Below, piece by piece: positions 25,227 to 33,876 of a stretch of DNA of 64,000 bases. The notes under the pieces are model-generated. The model made no database searches and had not been told where the DNA came from. It was given only the letters and a program-made list of their open reading frames with translations. The DNA lies in NCBI GenBank assembly GCA_018816945.1, contig JAHIVC010000073.1:62001-126000 (forward strand), given 5' to 3'. The position numbers were made by a program, and so were the translations under genes. Numbering within the stretch: the stretch's first letter is position 1; each line of letters opens with the position of its first letter. This DNA comes from Bacteroidota bacterium (GTDB lineage: Bacteria; Bacteroidota; Bacteroidia; Bacteroidales; GCA-2711565).

Positions 25227-28200
25227 TTAGTATTGCTGCTCGGCTAAACGTTTGTAATTATTGTAACGCCATTTAGCATTATCCTCTGCAATTTTATCAA
25301 GGGTTGCTGCTTCACCGGGGAATGATTTCTTTAATGATGTATAACGTACCTCACCATTTAAGAATCCCTGGAATTTGCTCCAATCCGGTTCTTTTGAATC
25401 CAGAACAAAAGGATTTTTACCTTCAGCCTCTACCTGAGGATTATAACGGTATAAATGCCAGTAACCTGATTCAACTGCTAAATTAGATTCTTCCTGTGTT
25501 TTGCCCATACCTGCAAGCAAGCCATGGTTAATACAAGGAGAATAAGCAATGATCAAGCTTGGTCCAGGGTAAGCCTCAGCTTCTTTCAATGCTTTAAAAA
25601 ATTGAGCCTGGCTTGATCCCATTGCAACCTGTGCAATATAAACATAACCATAGGTCATTGCCATTAAACCAAGGTCTTTTTTACGGGTCTTCATACCTGA
25701 TGTAGCAAATTTGGCAACAGCTCCAACCGGAGTTGCTTTAGAAGCTTGTCCACCTGTGTTTGAATAAACCTCAGTATCCATAACCAGCACATTTACATCT
25801 TCACCTGAAGCTAGAACATGGTCCAACCCACCGTATCCGATGTCATAAGCCCAGCCATCTCCACCAAAAATCCACATTGATTTTTTAGCAAGATATTGTT
25901 TAAGTGCAAGGATTTCTTTGGCAATGGGTGCACTTTCTTTCTCAAGTAAAGGCAATAATTTGTCAGTAGCTTCCTTCGATTTAACCCTATCGTTTACGCC
26001 TTCGATCCATTCATTCATGGCAGCTTTGGTTTCTGCCGAAACTTCACCGTTTACGGTTTTCATTTTTATCAGGATGCGTTCGCGCATTTTGTTAACTCCG
26101 GTTGCCATTCCAAATCCATATTCGGCATTATCCTCAAACAATGAATTTGCCCAAGAAGGACCTTGTCCGCTTTCTTTGTGTTTACAATAAGGGGTTGAAG
26201 GTGCTGAACCGCCATAAATTGAAGAGCAACCTGTTGCATTTGCAACCATCATTTGCTCACCATATAGTTGAGTAATTGTTTTAATATAAGGTGTTTCACC
26301 ACAACCGGCACAAGCTCCGGAAAATTCGAAAAGTGGTTGGGCGAACTGACTATTTTTAACCGATTGGAATTTATCAACAACCTGATCTTTGTATGATACG
26401 TTTGCACTAAAATGATCCCAACGTACAATTTCAGCTCCCTGACTTTCAAGAGGCTCCATTACCAAGGCCTTTTCTTTTGCAGGACAAACATCGGCACAAT
26501 TACTACAGCCGGTACAATCTAATACGGAAACCTGAATTCTGAATTTCAGAGGGGCAAATTTGCCTTTGGTCTCAATTAATTTTGTTCCCTGAGGTAAATT
26601 AGCTTCTTCAGCTTCGTTTACAAGGAATGGACGGATTGCAGCGTGAGGGCAAACATAGGCACATTGATTACACTGGATACAATTATCAGCTTGCCATTCA
26701 GGAACTGTCACAGCAATACCACGTTTTTCAAAAGCAGTAGTACCCGACGGGAATGTCCCATCTTCACGACCTAGGAAAGCACTTACGGGAAGATCATCAC
26801 CTTTTAGGCTATTTACAGGCTCAGCTAATTCTGAAATAAAAGCAGGGACATTTCTCTTAACAACAATATCAATACCATCAAGTTTTGCCCATTCTTTAGG
26901 TACTTCAATTTTGGTTACCGCATCACCTGCATCAACCGCTGCATTATTCATTTTTACAATCGCTTCACCTTTTCGACCAAAGTCCTTTAGGATTGCTTTC
27001 TTCATTTGATTAATGGCTAAATCATAAGGAATAACCTCTGCAATTTTAAAGAAAGCCGACTGCATGATGGTATTGGTTCTATTTCCTAATCCAATTTCAT
27101 CTGCAATTTTTGTTGCATTAATGATATAGAAATTGATTTCATTTACAGCTAAGTATTTCTTCATTGAATTTGGTAGCTGATTTTTGGTTTCTTCAACATC
27201 CCAAATAGAATTTAATAAGAAAGTACCACCCTTTTTTAACCCTTTCAGCATATTGTATTTGTTCAGGTATGAAGGAACGTGGCAGGCAACAAAATTTGGA
27301 GTTCCTACTAAATAAGGTGCTCTGATTGGAACATCGCCAAATCGTAAGTGAGAAACGGTAATACCACCTGATTTTTTAGAATCGTAAGCAAAATATGCCT
27401 GACAATACTTATCCGTATTATCCCCGATAATTTTAATTGAGTTTTTATTTGCACCTACAGTACCATCAGCACCTAAACCATAAAATTTTGCTTCGTAAGT
27501 TCCCGGTGCGGCAATACTGATTTCCGGCAATAATGGTAATGATTTGAAAGTAACATCATCAACGATACCCACTGTGAAATAATTTTTTGGCTCCTTCATT
27601 TTGAGATTTTCAAAAACTGAGACCATCATTGCAGGTGTGGTATCTTTTGAACTCAAACCATAACGACCACCAACAACCAAAGGTTTGTCAGCTTTTTCAT
27701 AATACATTTCACGGATATCCATGTACAATGGCTCACCATTTGCACCCGGTTCTTTAGTTCTGTCGAGAACAGCGATGCGTTTAACTGACTTGGGCATTAC
27801 CTTTAAAAAGTACTTTTCAGAGAATGGTCGGTACAAGTGAACTGAAACGAGACCAACTTTTTCACCTTTTGCATTCAAATAATCAACAACCTCTTTAATT
27901 GTCTCAGTAATTGAACCCATTGCAACAATCACATTTTCAGCATCTGTTGCACCGTAATAGGTAAATGGATGGTATTCACGACCTGTCTTCTTTGTAATTT
28001 CTTTCATGTAATCTTCAACTACATCCGGAATTGGGTCATAAAATTTATTGGCTGCTTCGCGTGATTGGAAATAGATATCCGGATTTTGAGCAGTACCTCT
28101 TGTAACAGGGTGCTCAGGGTTTAATGCATTATTACGGAAAGTTTGTAATGCATCCCAATCTACCAAATCTCTTAAGTCATCATTCTCAAAATATTCAACT

Positions 28201-28751
28201 TTTTGAATTTCGTGAGAAGTCCTGAAACCATCAAAGAAATGTAAGAAAGGAATTCTTGTTTTTATAGAAGCAAGATGAGCAATAGCTCCTAAATCCATCA
28301 CTTCTTGTACACTGCCGGTAGCCATCATGGCAAAACCTGTTTGACGGGTTGACATAACGTCGCTATGATCACCAAAAATAGAAAGTGCCTGAGCGGCTAA
28401 ACTACGGGCACTTACATGGAAAACACCAGGTAATAATTCACCTGCAATTTTATACATATTAGGAATCATCAACAACAATCCTTGTGATGCGGTGAAAGTT
28501 GAAGTCAAAGCACCTGATTGCAAACTTCCGTGTACCGCACCAGCAGCTCCACCCTCCGATTGCATTTCAACTACCTTTACCTGCTCACCAAATAGGTTTT
28601 TACGTCCAAATGCGGCCCATTCATCAATATACTCGGCCATAGTTGAAGACGGAGTAATTGGGTAAATAGCAGCTACCTCGCTGAACATATAAGCCACATG
28701 AGCTGCGGCATAATTTCCATCACAGGTGATAAATTTTTTGTTTTTTTTCAT
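25227..28751 (-). CDS. nifJ: Pyruvate:ferredoxin (flavodoxin) oxidoreductase
   Basis: A single-chain, homodimer-type PFOR of 1174 residues, the usual length. It converts pyruvate and CoA to acetyl-CoA and CO2 while reducing ferredoxin. Domain I begins near residue 3 with CDGNYAAAHVAYMFSEVAAI, including the TP-binding YPITPSS. The two [4Fe-4S] clusters of the ferredoxin domain are seen as CIQCNQCAYVCPHAA and CTGCSNCADVCPAKE. The TPP site is GDGWAYDIGYGG and MDTEVYSNTGGQASK, and the distal cluster cysteine is in EFSGACAGCGETPY. I use the ATG at 28751; a TTG lies two codons upstream. It indicates anaerobic or fermentative pyruvate metabolism. Confidence 0.98.
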   Translation of the reverse strand: MKKNKKFITCDGNYAAAHVAYMFSEVAAIYPITPSSTMAEYIDEWAAFGRKNLFGEQVKVVEMQSEGGAAGAVHGSLQSGALTSTFTASQGLLLMIPNMYKIAGELLPGVFHVSARSLAAQALSIFGDHSDVMSTRQTGFAMMATGSVQEVMDLGAIAHLASIKTRIPFLHFFDGFRTSHEIQKVEYFENDDLRDLVDWDALQTFRNNALNPEHPVTRGTAQNPDIYFQSREAANKFYDPIPDVVEDYMKEITKKTGREYHPFTYYGATDAENVIVAMGSITETIKEVVDYLNAKGEKVGLVSVHLYRPFSEKYFLKVMPKSVKRIAVLDRTKEPGANGEPLYMDIREMYYEKADKPLVVGGRYGLSSKDTTPAMMVSVFENLKMKEPKNYFTVGIVDDVTFKSLPLLPEISIAAPGTYEAKFYGLGADGTVGANKNSIKIIGDNTDKYCQAYFAYDSKKSGGITVSHLRFGDVPIRAPYLVGTPNFVACHVPSYLNKYNMLKGLKKGGTFLLNSIWDVEETKNQLPNSMKKYLAVNEINFYIINATKIADEIGLGNRTNTIMQSAFFKIAEVIPYDLAINQMKKAILKDFGRKGEAIVKMNNAAVDAGDAVTKIEVPKEWAKLDGIDIVVKRNVPAFISELAEPVNSLKGDDLPVSAFLGREDGTFPSGTTAFEKRGIAVTVPEWQADNCIQCNQCAYVCPHAAIRPFLVNEAEEANLPQGTKLIETKGKFAPLKFRIQVSVLDCTGCSNCADVCPAKEKALVMEPLESQGAEIVRWDHFSANVSYKDQVVDKFQSVKNSQFAQPLFEFSGACAGCGETPYIKTITQLYGEQMMVANATGCSSIYGGSAPSTPYCKHKESGQGPSWANSLFEDNAEYGFGMATGVNKMRERILIKMKTVNGEVSAETKAAMNEWIEGVNDRVKSKEATDKLLPLLEKESAPIAKEILALKQYLAKKSMWIFGGDGWAYDIGYGGLDHVLASGEDVNVLVMDTEVYSNTGGQASKATPVGAVAKFATSGMKTRKKDLGLMAMTYGYVYIAQVAMGSSQAQFFKALKEAEAYPGPSLIIAYSPCINHGLLAGMGKTQEESNLAVESGYWHLYRYNPQVEAEGKNPFVLDSKEPDWSKFQGFLNGEVRYTSLKKSFPGEAATLDKIAEDNAKWRYNNYKRLAEQQY

Positions 28752-28918
28752 AATCAATTTATTTTAAGGTCTTTATATAATATTTCTCGACGCCCGATCA
28801 AAATCTGCACAAAATTAGTTATTTTACCTCTGACACTTATTACTTTAACCCAAAATTCGACAGCAAAACACATAATTTATATTGAATTTAGATTGGGAAT
28901 AAATTGAACTTTTTTTAA

Positions 28919-28952
28919 TATATTTGTGATAAGTAGGATTAGTACAATCCTA
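28919..28952 (+). promoter_or_regulatory. Possible -7 box and downstream palindrome before the DHOD-like gene
   Basis: TATATTTG at 28919-28926 has no well-spaced TTG. A 7-bp inverted repeat TAGGATT-AGTAC-AATCCTA lies at 28934-28952, where transcription would start or within the leader. It could be an operator or a leader hairpin. Confidence 0.4.
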
Positions 28953-28981
28953 ATTATTTAATTAACTTAAAAAACTATCGT

Positions 28982-29992
28982 ATGAACTTGAAGACAAAAT
29001 ATCTGGGACTTGAACTTAAAAACCCAATCATCATTGGAGCAAGTAATCTTGTAAAAGACCTTAATATACTTAAAAGACTTGAAGATGCCGGTGCCGGCGC
29101 AATAGTATATAAATCGCTATTTGAGGAACAAATTCAATTAGAAAATCTGCAACAATATCAAACGGAAGAGGATTATGGTGCCCGTCATGCTGAGATGACT
29201 TCGGGCATGACAAATCTGGAAGATGCAGGGCCTGAAGAGTTCTTATTTCATTTAAAAAAAGCAAAGGAAGCTGTTCAAATTCCCCTTATTGCAAGTTTAA
29301 ATGCTGTATATGAAGAAAGTTGGATTGAATATGCACAGAAAATAGAGCAAACCGGTGTTGATGCATTAGAATTGAATTTTTATTCAACAAACTATGAATT
29401 TGATATCCACGGCAAAGCTATTATTCAGGAACAAATTGACATCCTTGAATCAATTGTTAAAAGTGTAAAAATTCCTGTAAGTGTTAAACTAAGCCCTTTC
29501 TATACAAATCCGTTGTACATCATTAATGAAATGGACAAGATTGGCGTTGATGGATTTGTGCTTTTCAATCGTTTATTCCAACCTGATATTGATATTGAAA
29601 AAGAAGTACATCATTTTCCATACAACCTAAGCCATCATGAGGACAATCGTTTGGCATTGCGTTATTCCGGACTATTGTATGGCAACATAAAAGCAGATAT
29701 CTGCAGCAATACAGGAATACTCTCCGGATCCGATGTTATAAAAATGTTGCTTGCAGGAGCCAATTGTGTTCAGGTTGTTAGTGCTGTATATCAGAAAGGG
29801 CCAAAACAAATAAGTAAAATGCTTGAAGAGCTTGAAGTCTGGATGAAACACAAAGGTTATAAATCAATCAGTGACTTCAGGGGCAAACTTGCAAAGAAAA
29901 ACATGACAGATATTTATGCCTACAAACGTGCTCAATATGTTGACATTCTGATGAAATCGGATGAAATATTTAAAAAATATCCTATCGCCTAA
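28982..29992 (+). CDS. Dihydroorotate dehydrogenase-like FMN protein
   Basis: A 336-residue TIM-barrel flavoprotein related to class 1 dihydroorotate dehydrogenases. The N-terminus reads TKYLGLELKNPIIIGAS, and FMN/substrate-site elements include VSVKLSPFYTNP, DGFVLFNR and SGSDVIKMLLAGANCVQVVS. The substrate loop that carries the catalytic Cys in true class 1A enzymes is not recognisable, so it may reduce another substrate. In Bacteroidota this type is usually encoded apart from the pyrimidine genes and next to nifJ, as here (divergent neighbour), which may hint at redox metabolism. The Bacteroidota-specific C-terminus ends KKYPIA. Confidence 0.83.
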   Translation: MNLKTKYLGLELKNPIIIGASNLVKDLNILKRLEDAGAGAIVYKSLFEEQIQLENLQQYQTEEDYGARHAEMTSGMTNLEDAGPEEFLFHLKKAKEAVQIPLIASLNAVYEESWIEYAQKIEQTGVDALELNFYSTNYEFDIHGKAIIQEQIDILESIVKSVKIPVSVKLSPFYTNPLYIINEMDKIGVDGFVLFNRLFQPDIDIEKEVHHFPYNLSHHEDNRLALRYSGLLYGNIKADICSNTGILSGSDVIKMLLAGANCVQVVSAVYQKGPKQISKMLEELEVWMKHKGYKSISDFRGKLAKKNMTDIYAYKRAQYVDILMKSDEIFKKYPIA

Positions 29993-30003
29993 TTTGGAAA
30001 ATT

Positions 30004-30034
30004 AAAAAGGGACCGGAAATTCAGTCCCTTTTTT
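30004..30034. terminator. Bidirectional intrinsic terminator
   Basis: AAAAAGGGAC, 10-nt loop, GTCCCTTTTTT between the convergent DHOD-like gene and the YiiX-like gene. Confidence 0.85.
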
Positions 30035-30037
30035 ATT

Positions 30038-30910
30038 TCACCATAATGATTCATTCCAGGATTTTCTAAAAATCAGATGTGCCGTATCATTTTCTGCAGT
30101 ATACCCATTTTCCCCATTATAAATATAAATCAGCGACAATTTCAATTCCGGATTTCCATAATTTGAATCATAATACTCGGCTATTTCATTGGCCGTTATA
30201 AATGGTTTTCCAAACATACTGCTAAGTGGGAACAGGTTACTATTTTCATATGCCCTATAAACAAGTTCGGTGCATGCAATCTCAGTATCTGTTGAAAAAT
30301 CAAAATTATAATCATACGGTTTAGAAACAAATCCGAATGTTTTATAAATTGCTTCAGCAACTTCTCTCTTGGATATTATCGGACGTAAAACAACAATTCC
30401 ATCTTTTTGTGCCCCTTCAGTAAAAGATGATAAAATAACACCTTCACTTTTTGCTTCGATGATATTTTTTTCATTTCGCTTATCTCTATTTGCCTCATAA
30501 ATCAAATCGAATTTATGTTGTAATAAATCTTCCAGATTGCCTGAAGGTACTCCGCATGTTTTTACCCAATCAGCACAAGCAATATCATTATTAAATAATT
30601 CTTCTCTTTCTTTAGTTGTTCCAATGTAAAATCCGGCATGTGTCCAAAAGCCCGGGATGCCAATATTCGAAATATAATAATCGCTTCTGTTCAGAAAAAT
30701 ATCTCCCGGCCGAATCAAATTACGCAACCTTTTAAGTTCAATCTTGCTAATGGTATTGGTTGATGATTCTATGACTTTTGTGTCGCCTGCCCAGGCAAAA
30801 ACCCAAGCCTTAAATGGGTAAACATTTGGATGAAAAAAAAATCTTTTTATTACTGCCGAAACGACAACTATAATGATTAGAATACCTATAATTCGCCAAA
30901 CTCTTTTCAT
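30038..30910 (-). CDS. YiiX/YebB-like permuted NlpC/P60 hydrolase
   Basis: A 290-residue membrane-anchored protein. One N-terminal hydrophobic segment (IIGILIIIVVVSAVI) precedes a permuted papain-fold domain of the YiiX type. The His is in IPGFWTHAGFYIGT, after the starting motif LIRPGDIFLN; YEANR and EGVILSSFTE follow; PYDYNFDF leads to the nucleophile Cys in EIACTELVYRAYE. Known relatives are thought to cut amide or ester bonds of lipids or peptides. It is the last gene of the long minus-strand cluster, with only 1 bp between it and the GH92 stop, so it is co-transcribed. Its link to glycoprotein breakdown is by position only. Confidence 0.78.
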   Translation of the reverse strand: MKRVWRIIGILIIIVVVSAVIKRFFFHPNVYPFKAWVFAWAGDTKVIESSTNTISKIELKRLRNLIRPGDIFLNRSDYYISNIGIPGFWTHAGFYIGTTKEREELFNNDIACADWVKTCGVPSGNLEDLLQHKFDLIYEANRDKRNEKNIIEAKSEGVILSSFTEGAQKDGIVVLRPIISKREVAEAIYKTFGFVSKPYDYNFDFSTDTEIACTELVYRAYENSNLFPLSSMFGKPFITANEIAEYYDSNYGNPELKLSLIYIYNGENGYTAENDTAHLIFRKSWNESLW

Positions 30911-30911
30911 T

Positions 30912-33866
30912 TTATCGAATCGTTATTTCATCCACAAAAATCCAGGCTTTATTACCGGCTCCGACGTGCCAATCGGGACAAACCTCAATATTTTTTGCAA
31001 ATACTTTGATGTAACGTGCTTTTTCATTCACGTATTTTACTCCAAACTCTTTAACAACTCCTCCATCTATCTTTTGGTCAACATCGTTTTCGAGCTTTGA
31101 TATCTTCTTAAAATTTTGCCCGTCATCGGAAATAAAAAATTCAACAAACAACGGCATCCAAATCCAGGAGTTTTGTTCCTGATGAAACCCGGCTGAAAGT
31201 TCACTGATTTGTTGAGATTCACCTAAATCAACCAATGCCTCAAAATCAACCCCATAATATCCTTGCCAGGCACCCGTTCTAAAGTTTTCTCCTCCACGAA
31301 TAAAATCAAGTAATGCTTGCTCTCCGCCAGCGGTGTATTGTGGGCTATAGGCATTCTTCATCCTAACTTTTCTACCTCCTTGAATTTTATTGTATTCAGC
31401 ATTTGCAACTTTTGATGGTACGCCATTCAGATAGGCAACTGCTTTAAAATTGGTGCCCTTAAAAATTGTAATCGGACCCTCATATTTTTTAGTATTTTGA
31501 TTTGGATCGTTTCCATCAGTTGTATAAAATATTTCTGAATCCGGATCTATAGAAGCCAATTCAACGACCAATTCATTGGTAAAAGTCCTGGATTCAGATT
31601 TGAAATAAGGAACCGGAGAAATCAGATGATCAGTAATTGAAGATGTTGGACAATCTTCAGCCTTGGTTCCCCAATCGGAAGGCGTTGAACCCATTACATA
31701 TAAGAATTCACCACCTTCCATCAACATTTCGTGGGTGAAGAAAGATTTTGAATAATCCGCGCCATTATATTTTATGGTTTGAATATAGCTGTTTTCCTTA
31801 CTCAGATTTTCAGATTTGATAGTGAGTTTTTTCCCATTTTCAAGATTAAGGCTGATTTCATCAAACAAGGGAGTACCAATAATATACTGATTATCGCCGG
31901 GACAAACAGGATAAAACCCTAAAGCACTCAAAACATACCAGGCCGACATCTGACCGCAATCTTCATTGCCGCACAATCCGTCAGGCTGATCAGTATAAAG
32001 TTCATCCATGATTTTTCGAAGCACCTTTGCTCCTTTGGCAGGAGCTCCAATATAATTGTATAAATAAGCCATGTGATGACTGGGTTCGTTGCCATGGGCA
32101 TATTGTCCGATTAAACCCGTAATGTCCGATTGCTGACGCCCGGAAAGTCCTTCACTTGAATTGAAAAGCTCATCCAGCTTAGCTTCAAATTGATTTTTTC
32201 CTCCCAGCAAATTGATCAAGCCATTCACATCGTGCGGGACAAAGAAATTATACTGCCATGTATTGGCCTCTGTCAACATAAAATTTACCTGTGTCGGATC
32301 AAATGGGCTAACAAATGCTCCATTAATTTTGCCCCTCATAAATCCGGTTTCTTTATCAAAAATATTTTTATAAAACTGTGCACGTTCAATGAATTCCAAA
32401 TAAATATCTTCCTTCCCCAAATCTTTTGCCATCATTGCAATGCACCAATCATCGTAAGCATATTCCAACGTTTTTGAAACCGATTCGCCTTCTTTTCCTG
32501 CCGGGATATAGCCTTCTTCTTTTAGAAATTTCAAGCCGAATTGATCGGCATGTGCACTGGCAACCATTGCTGCCAATGCTTTTTCAACATCATAATCACG
32601 AATACCCTTTTTAAAAGCATCGTATATGACCGAAATGGCATGATACCCAATCATGCAATTGGTTTCATTCCCCGCCAGTTCCCAAACAGGTAACAATCCT
32701 CCTTTATCATACATATCCAACATCGAAACGATGAACTCATTGGTTCTTTTCTGTTCAATCATGGTAAACAAGGGATGTGCTGCCCGAAAAGTATCCCATA
32801 AAGAAAAAACAGTATACATCTTATATTCCCCTTTATGTTTTTCGCCATCATGCCCACGATATTCTCCATTGATGTCCGAAAAAAGATTGGGGTTCAGCAA
32901 GCTGTGATAAAGTGCGGTATAAAAAGTAGTTTTTTGTGCATCGGTGCCACCTTTAATTTGAATTCTGGAAAGTTGCTCCATCCATGAATTTTGTGCATTC
33001 ATCCTAATATTCTCAAAATTCCATTCGGTGTTTTCACCTAAATTCAGTTTTGCATTTTCACTACTGACCGCACTAATTCCAACTTTTACATAAACAGCCT
33101 CATCTTTTTGGGTTTCGAATTGAACAAATGCTTTCAGGTTTTTTGATGTAATTTCCTTATTTAACTCTTCAATACTGATCCCTTCCGATAGCATTCCGAA
33201 ATCCTTAAACTCCTTTGAAAATTCTAAATAAAAATATATTCGTTGATCTTTGGCCCAACCCTGAGTTTTCCGATAACCTACAATACTTTTATGATCAAGG
33301 ATTCTAATTCCCAAATCATTGATTTTATCACTGGTAACAGCCTCTGTCAAATCAATGATAACGTTCGCTTGGTTAGTTTCCGGAAAAACGTATTTATGAA
33401 ATCCAAACCTTTCACCAACCGTTAATTCCACCCTAATATCGTAATCGTCGAGATGTACCGAATAATAACCTGGACTTGCTATTTCGCTAATATGAGAGAA
33501 TCTTGATCGATACCCAGATGAAGGATTCTTTTCTTCTCCGGGGAAAAGCTGAACTTCACCAACAGTTGGCATTAATCGAATATCGCCATAATCACCAACC
33601 CCTGTTCCACTCAAATGGGTGTGGCTAAATCCCATGATCGTCGAATCGGAATAATGATACCCCGAGCAAGCATCCCAATTATCTTTTCGGGTATCCGGGC
33701 TCAGTTGAACCATCCCAAATGGCAGGGCTGCACCCGGGTAGGTATGGCCGTGTCCATCCGTTCCAATAAATGGATTAACGTATTCAACAATTGTCTTTTC
33801 CTGTTGGGAACATGAAGGTATCATGACAGATATCATTAAAACTCCAATAAGATTTAACCTGTTCAT
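30912..33866 (-). CDS. GH92 alpha-mannosidase lipoprotein with C-terminal chitobiase-like and discoidin-like modules
   Basis: A 984-residue exported lipoprotein (signal ends IPSC); ATG at 33866 preferred over the GTG one codon upstream. The GH92 body (about residues 30-740) begins VEYVNPFIGTDGHGHTYPGA and includes GTGVGDYGDIRLMP, SLWDTFRAAHPLFT, GNEPSHHMAYLYNY and GLCGNEDCGQMSAWYVLSAL; the last two carry conserved catalytic and calcium-site residues. A short module follows with IFYTTDGNDPN (chitobiase C-terminal type), then about 150 residues of discoidin type (TAGGEQALLDFIRGGENF, FEFFISDDGQNF, ARYIKVFAKNI). The same two modules end the neighbouring GH20. GH92 enzymes remove alpha-mannose from N-glycans with Ca2+. 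It sits 10 bp after the GH20 gene. Confidence 0.93.
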   Translation of the reverse strand: MNRLNLIGVLMISVMIPSCSQQEKTIVEYVNPFIGTDGHGHTYPGAALPFGMVQLSPDTRKDNWDACSGYHYSDSTIMGFSHTHLSGTGVGDYGDIRLMPTVGEVQLFPGEEKNPSSGYRSRFSHISEIASPGYYSVHLDDYDIRVELTVGERFGFHKYVFPETNQANVIIDLTEAVTSDKINDLGIRILDHKSIVGYRKTQGWAKDQRIYFYLEFSKEFKDFGMLSEGISIEELNKEITSKNLKAFVQFETQKDEAVYVKVGISAVSSENAKLNLGENTEWNFENIRMNAQNSWMEQLSRIQIKGGTDAQKTTFYTALYHSLLNPNLFSDINGEYRGHDGEKHKGEYKMYTVFSLWDTFRAAHPLFTMIEQKRTNEFIVSMLDMYDKGGLLPVWELAGNETNCMIGYHAISVIYDAFKKGIRDYDVEKALAAMVASAHADQFGLKFLKEEGYIPAGKEGESVSKTLEYAYDDWCIAMMAKDLGKEDIYLEFIERAQFYKNIFDKETGFMRGKINGAFVSPFDPTQVNFMLTEANTWQYNFFVPHDVNGLINLLGGKNQFEAKLDELFNSSEGLSGRQQSDITGLIGQYAHGNEPSHHMAYLYNYIGAPAKGAKVLRKIMDELYTDQPDGLCGNEDCGQMSAWYVLSALGFYPVCPGDNQYIIGTPLFDEISLNLENGKKLTIKSENLSKENSYIQTIKYNGADYSKSFFTHEMLMEGGEFLYVMGSTPSDWGTKAEDCPTSSITDHLISPVPYFKSESRTFTNELVVELASIDPDSEIFYTTDGNDPNQNTKKYEGPITIFKGTNFKAVAYLNGVPSKVANAEYNKIQGGRKVRMKNAYSPQYTAGGEQALLDFIRGGENFRTGAWQGYYGVDFEALVDLGESQQISELSAGFHQEQNSWIWMPLFVEFFISDDGQNFKKISKLENDVDQKIDGGVVKEFGVKYVNEKARYIKVFAKNIEVCPDWHVGAGNKAWIFVDEITIR

Positions 33867-33876
33867 CACATCAATG

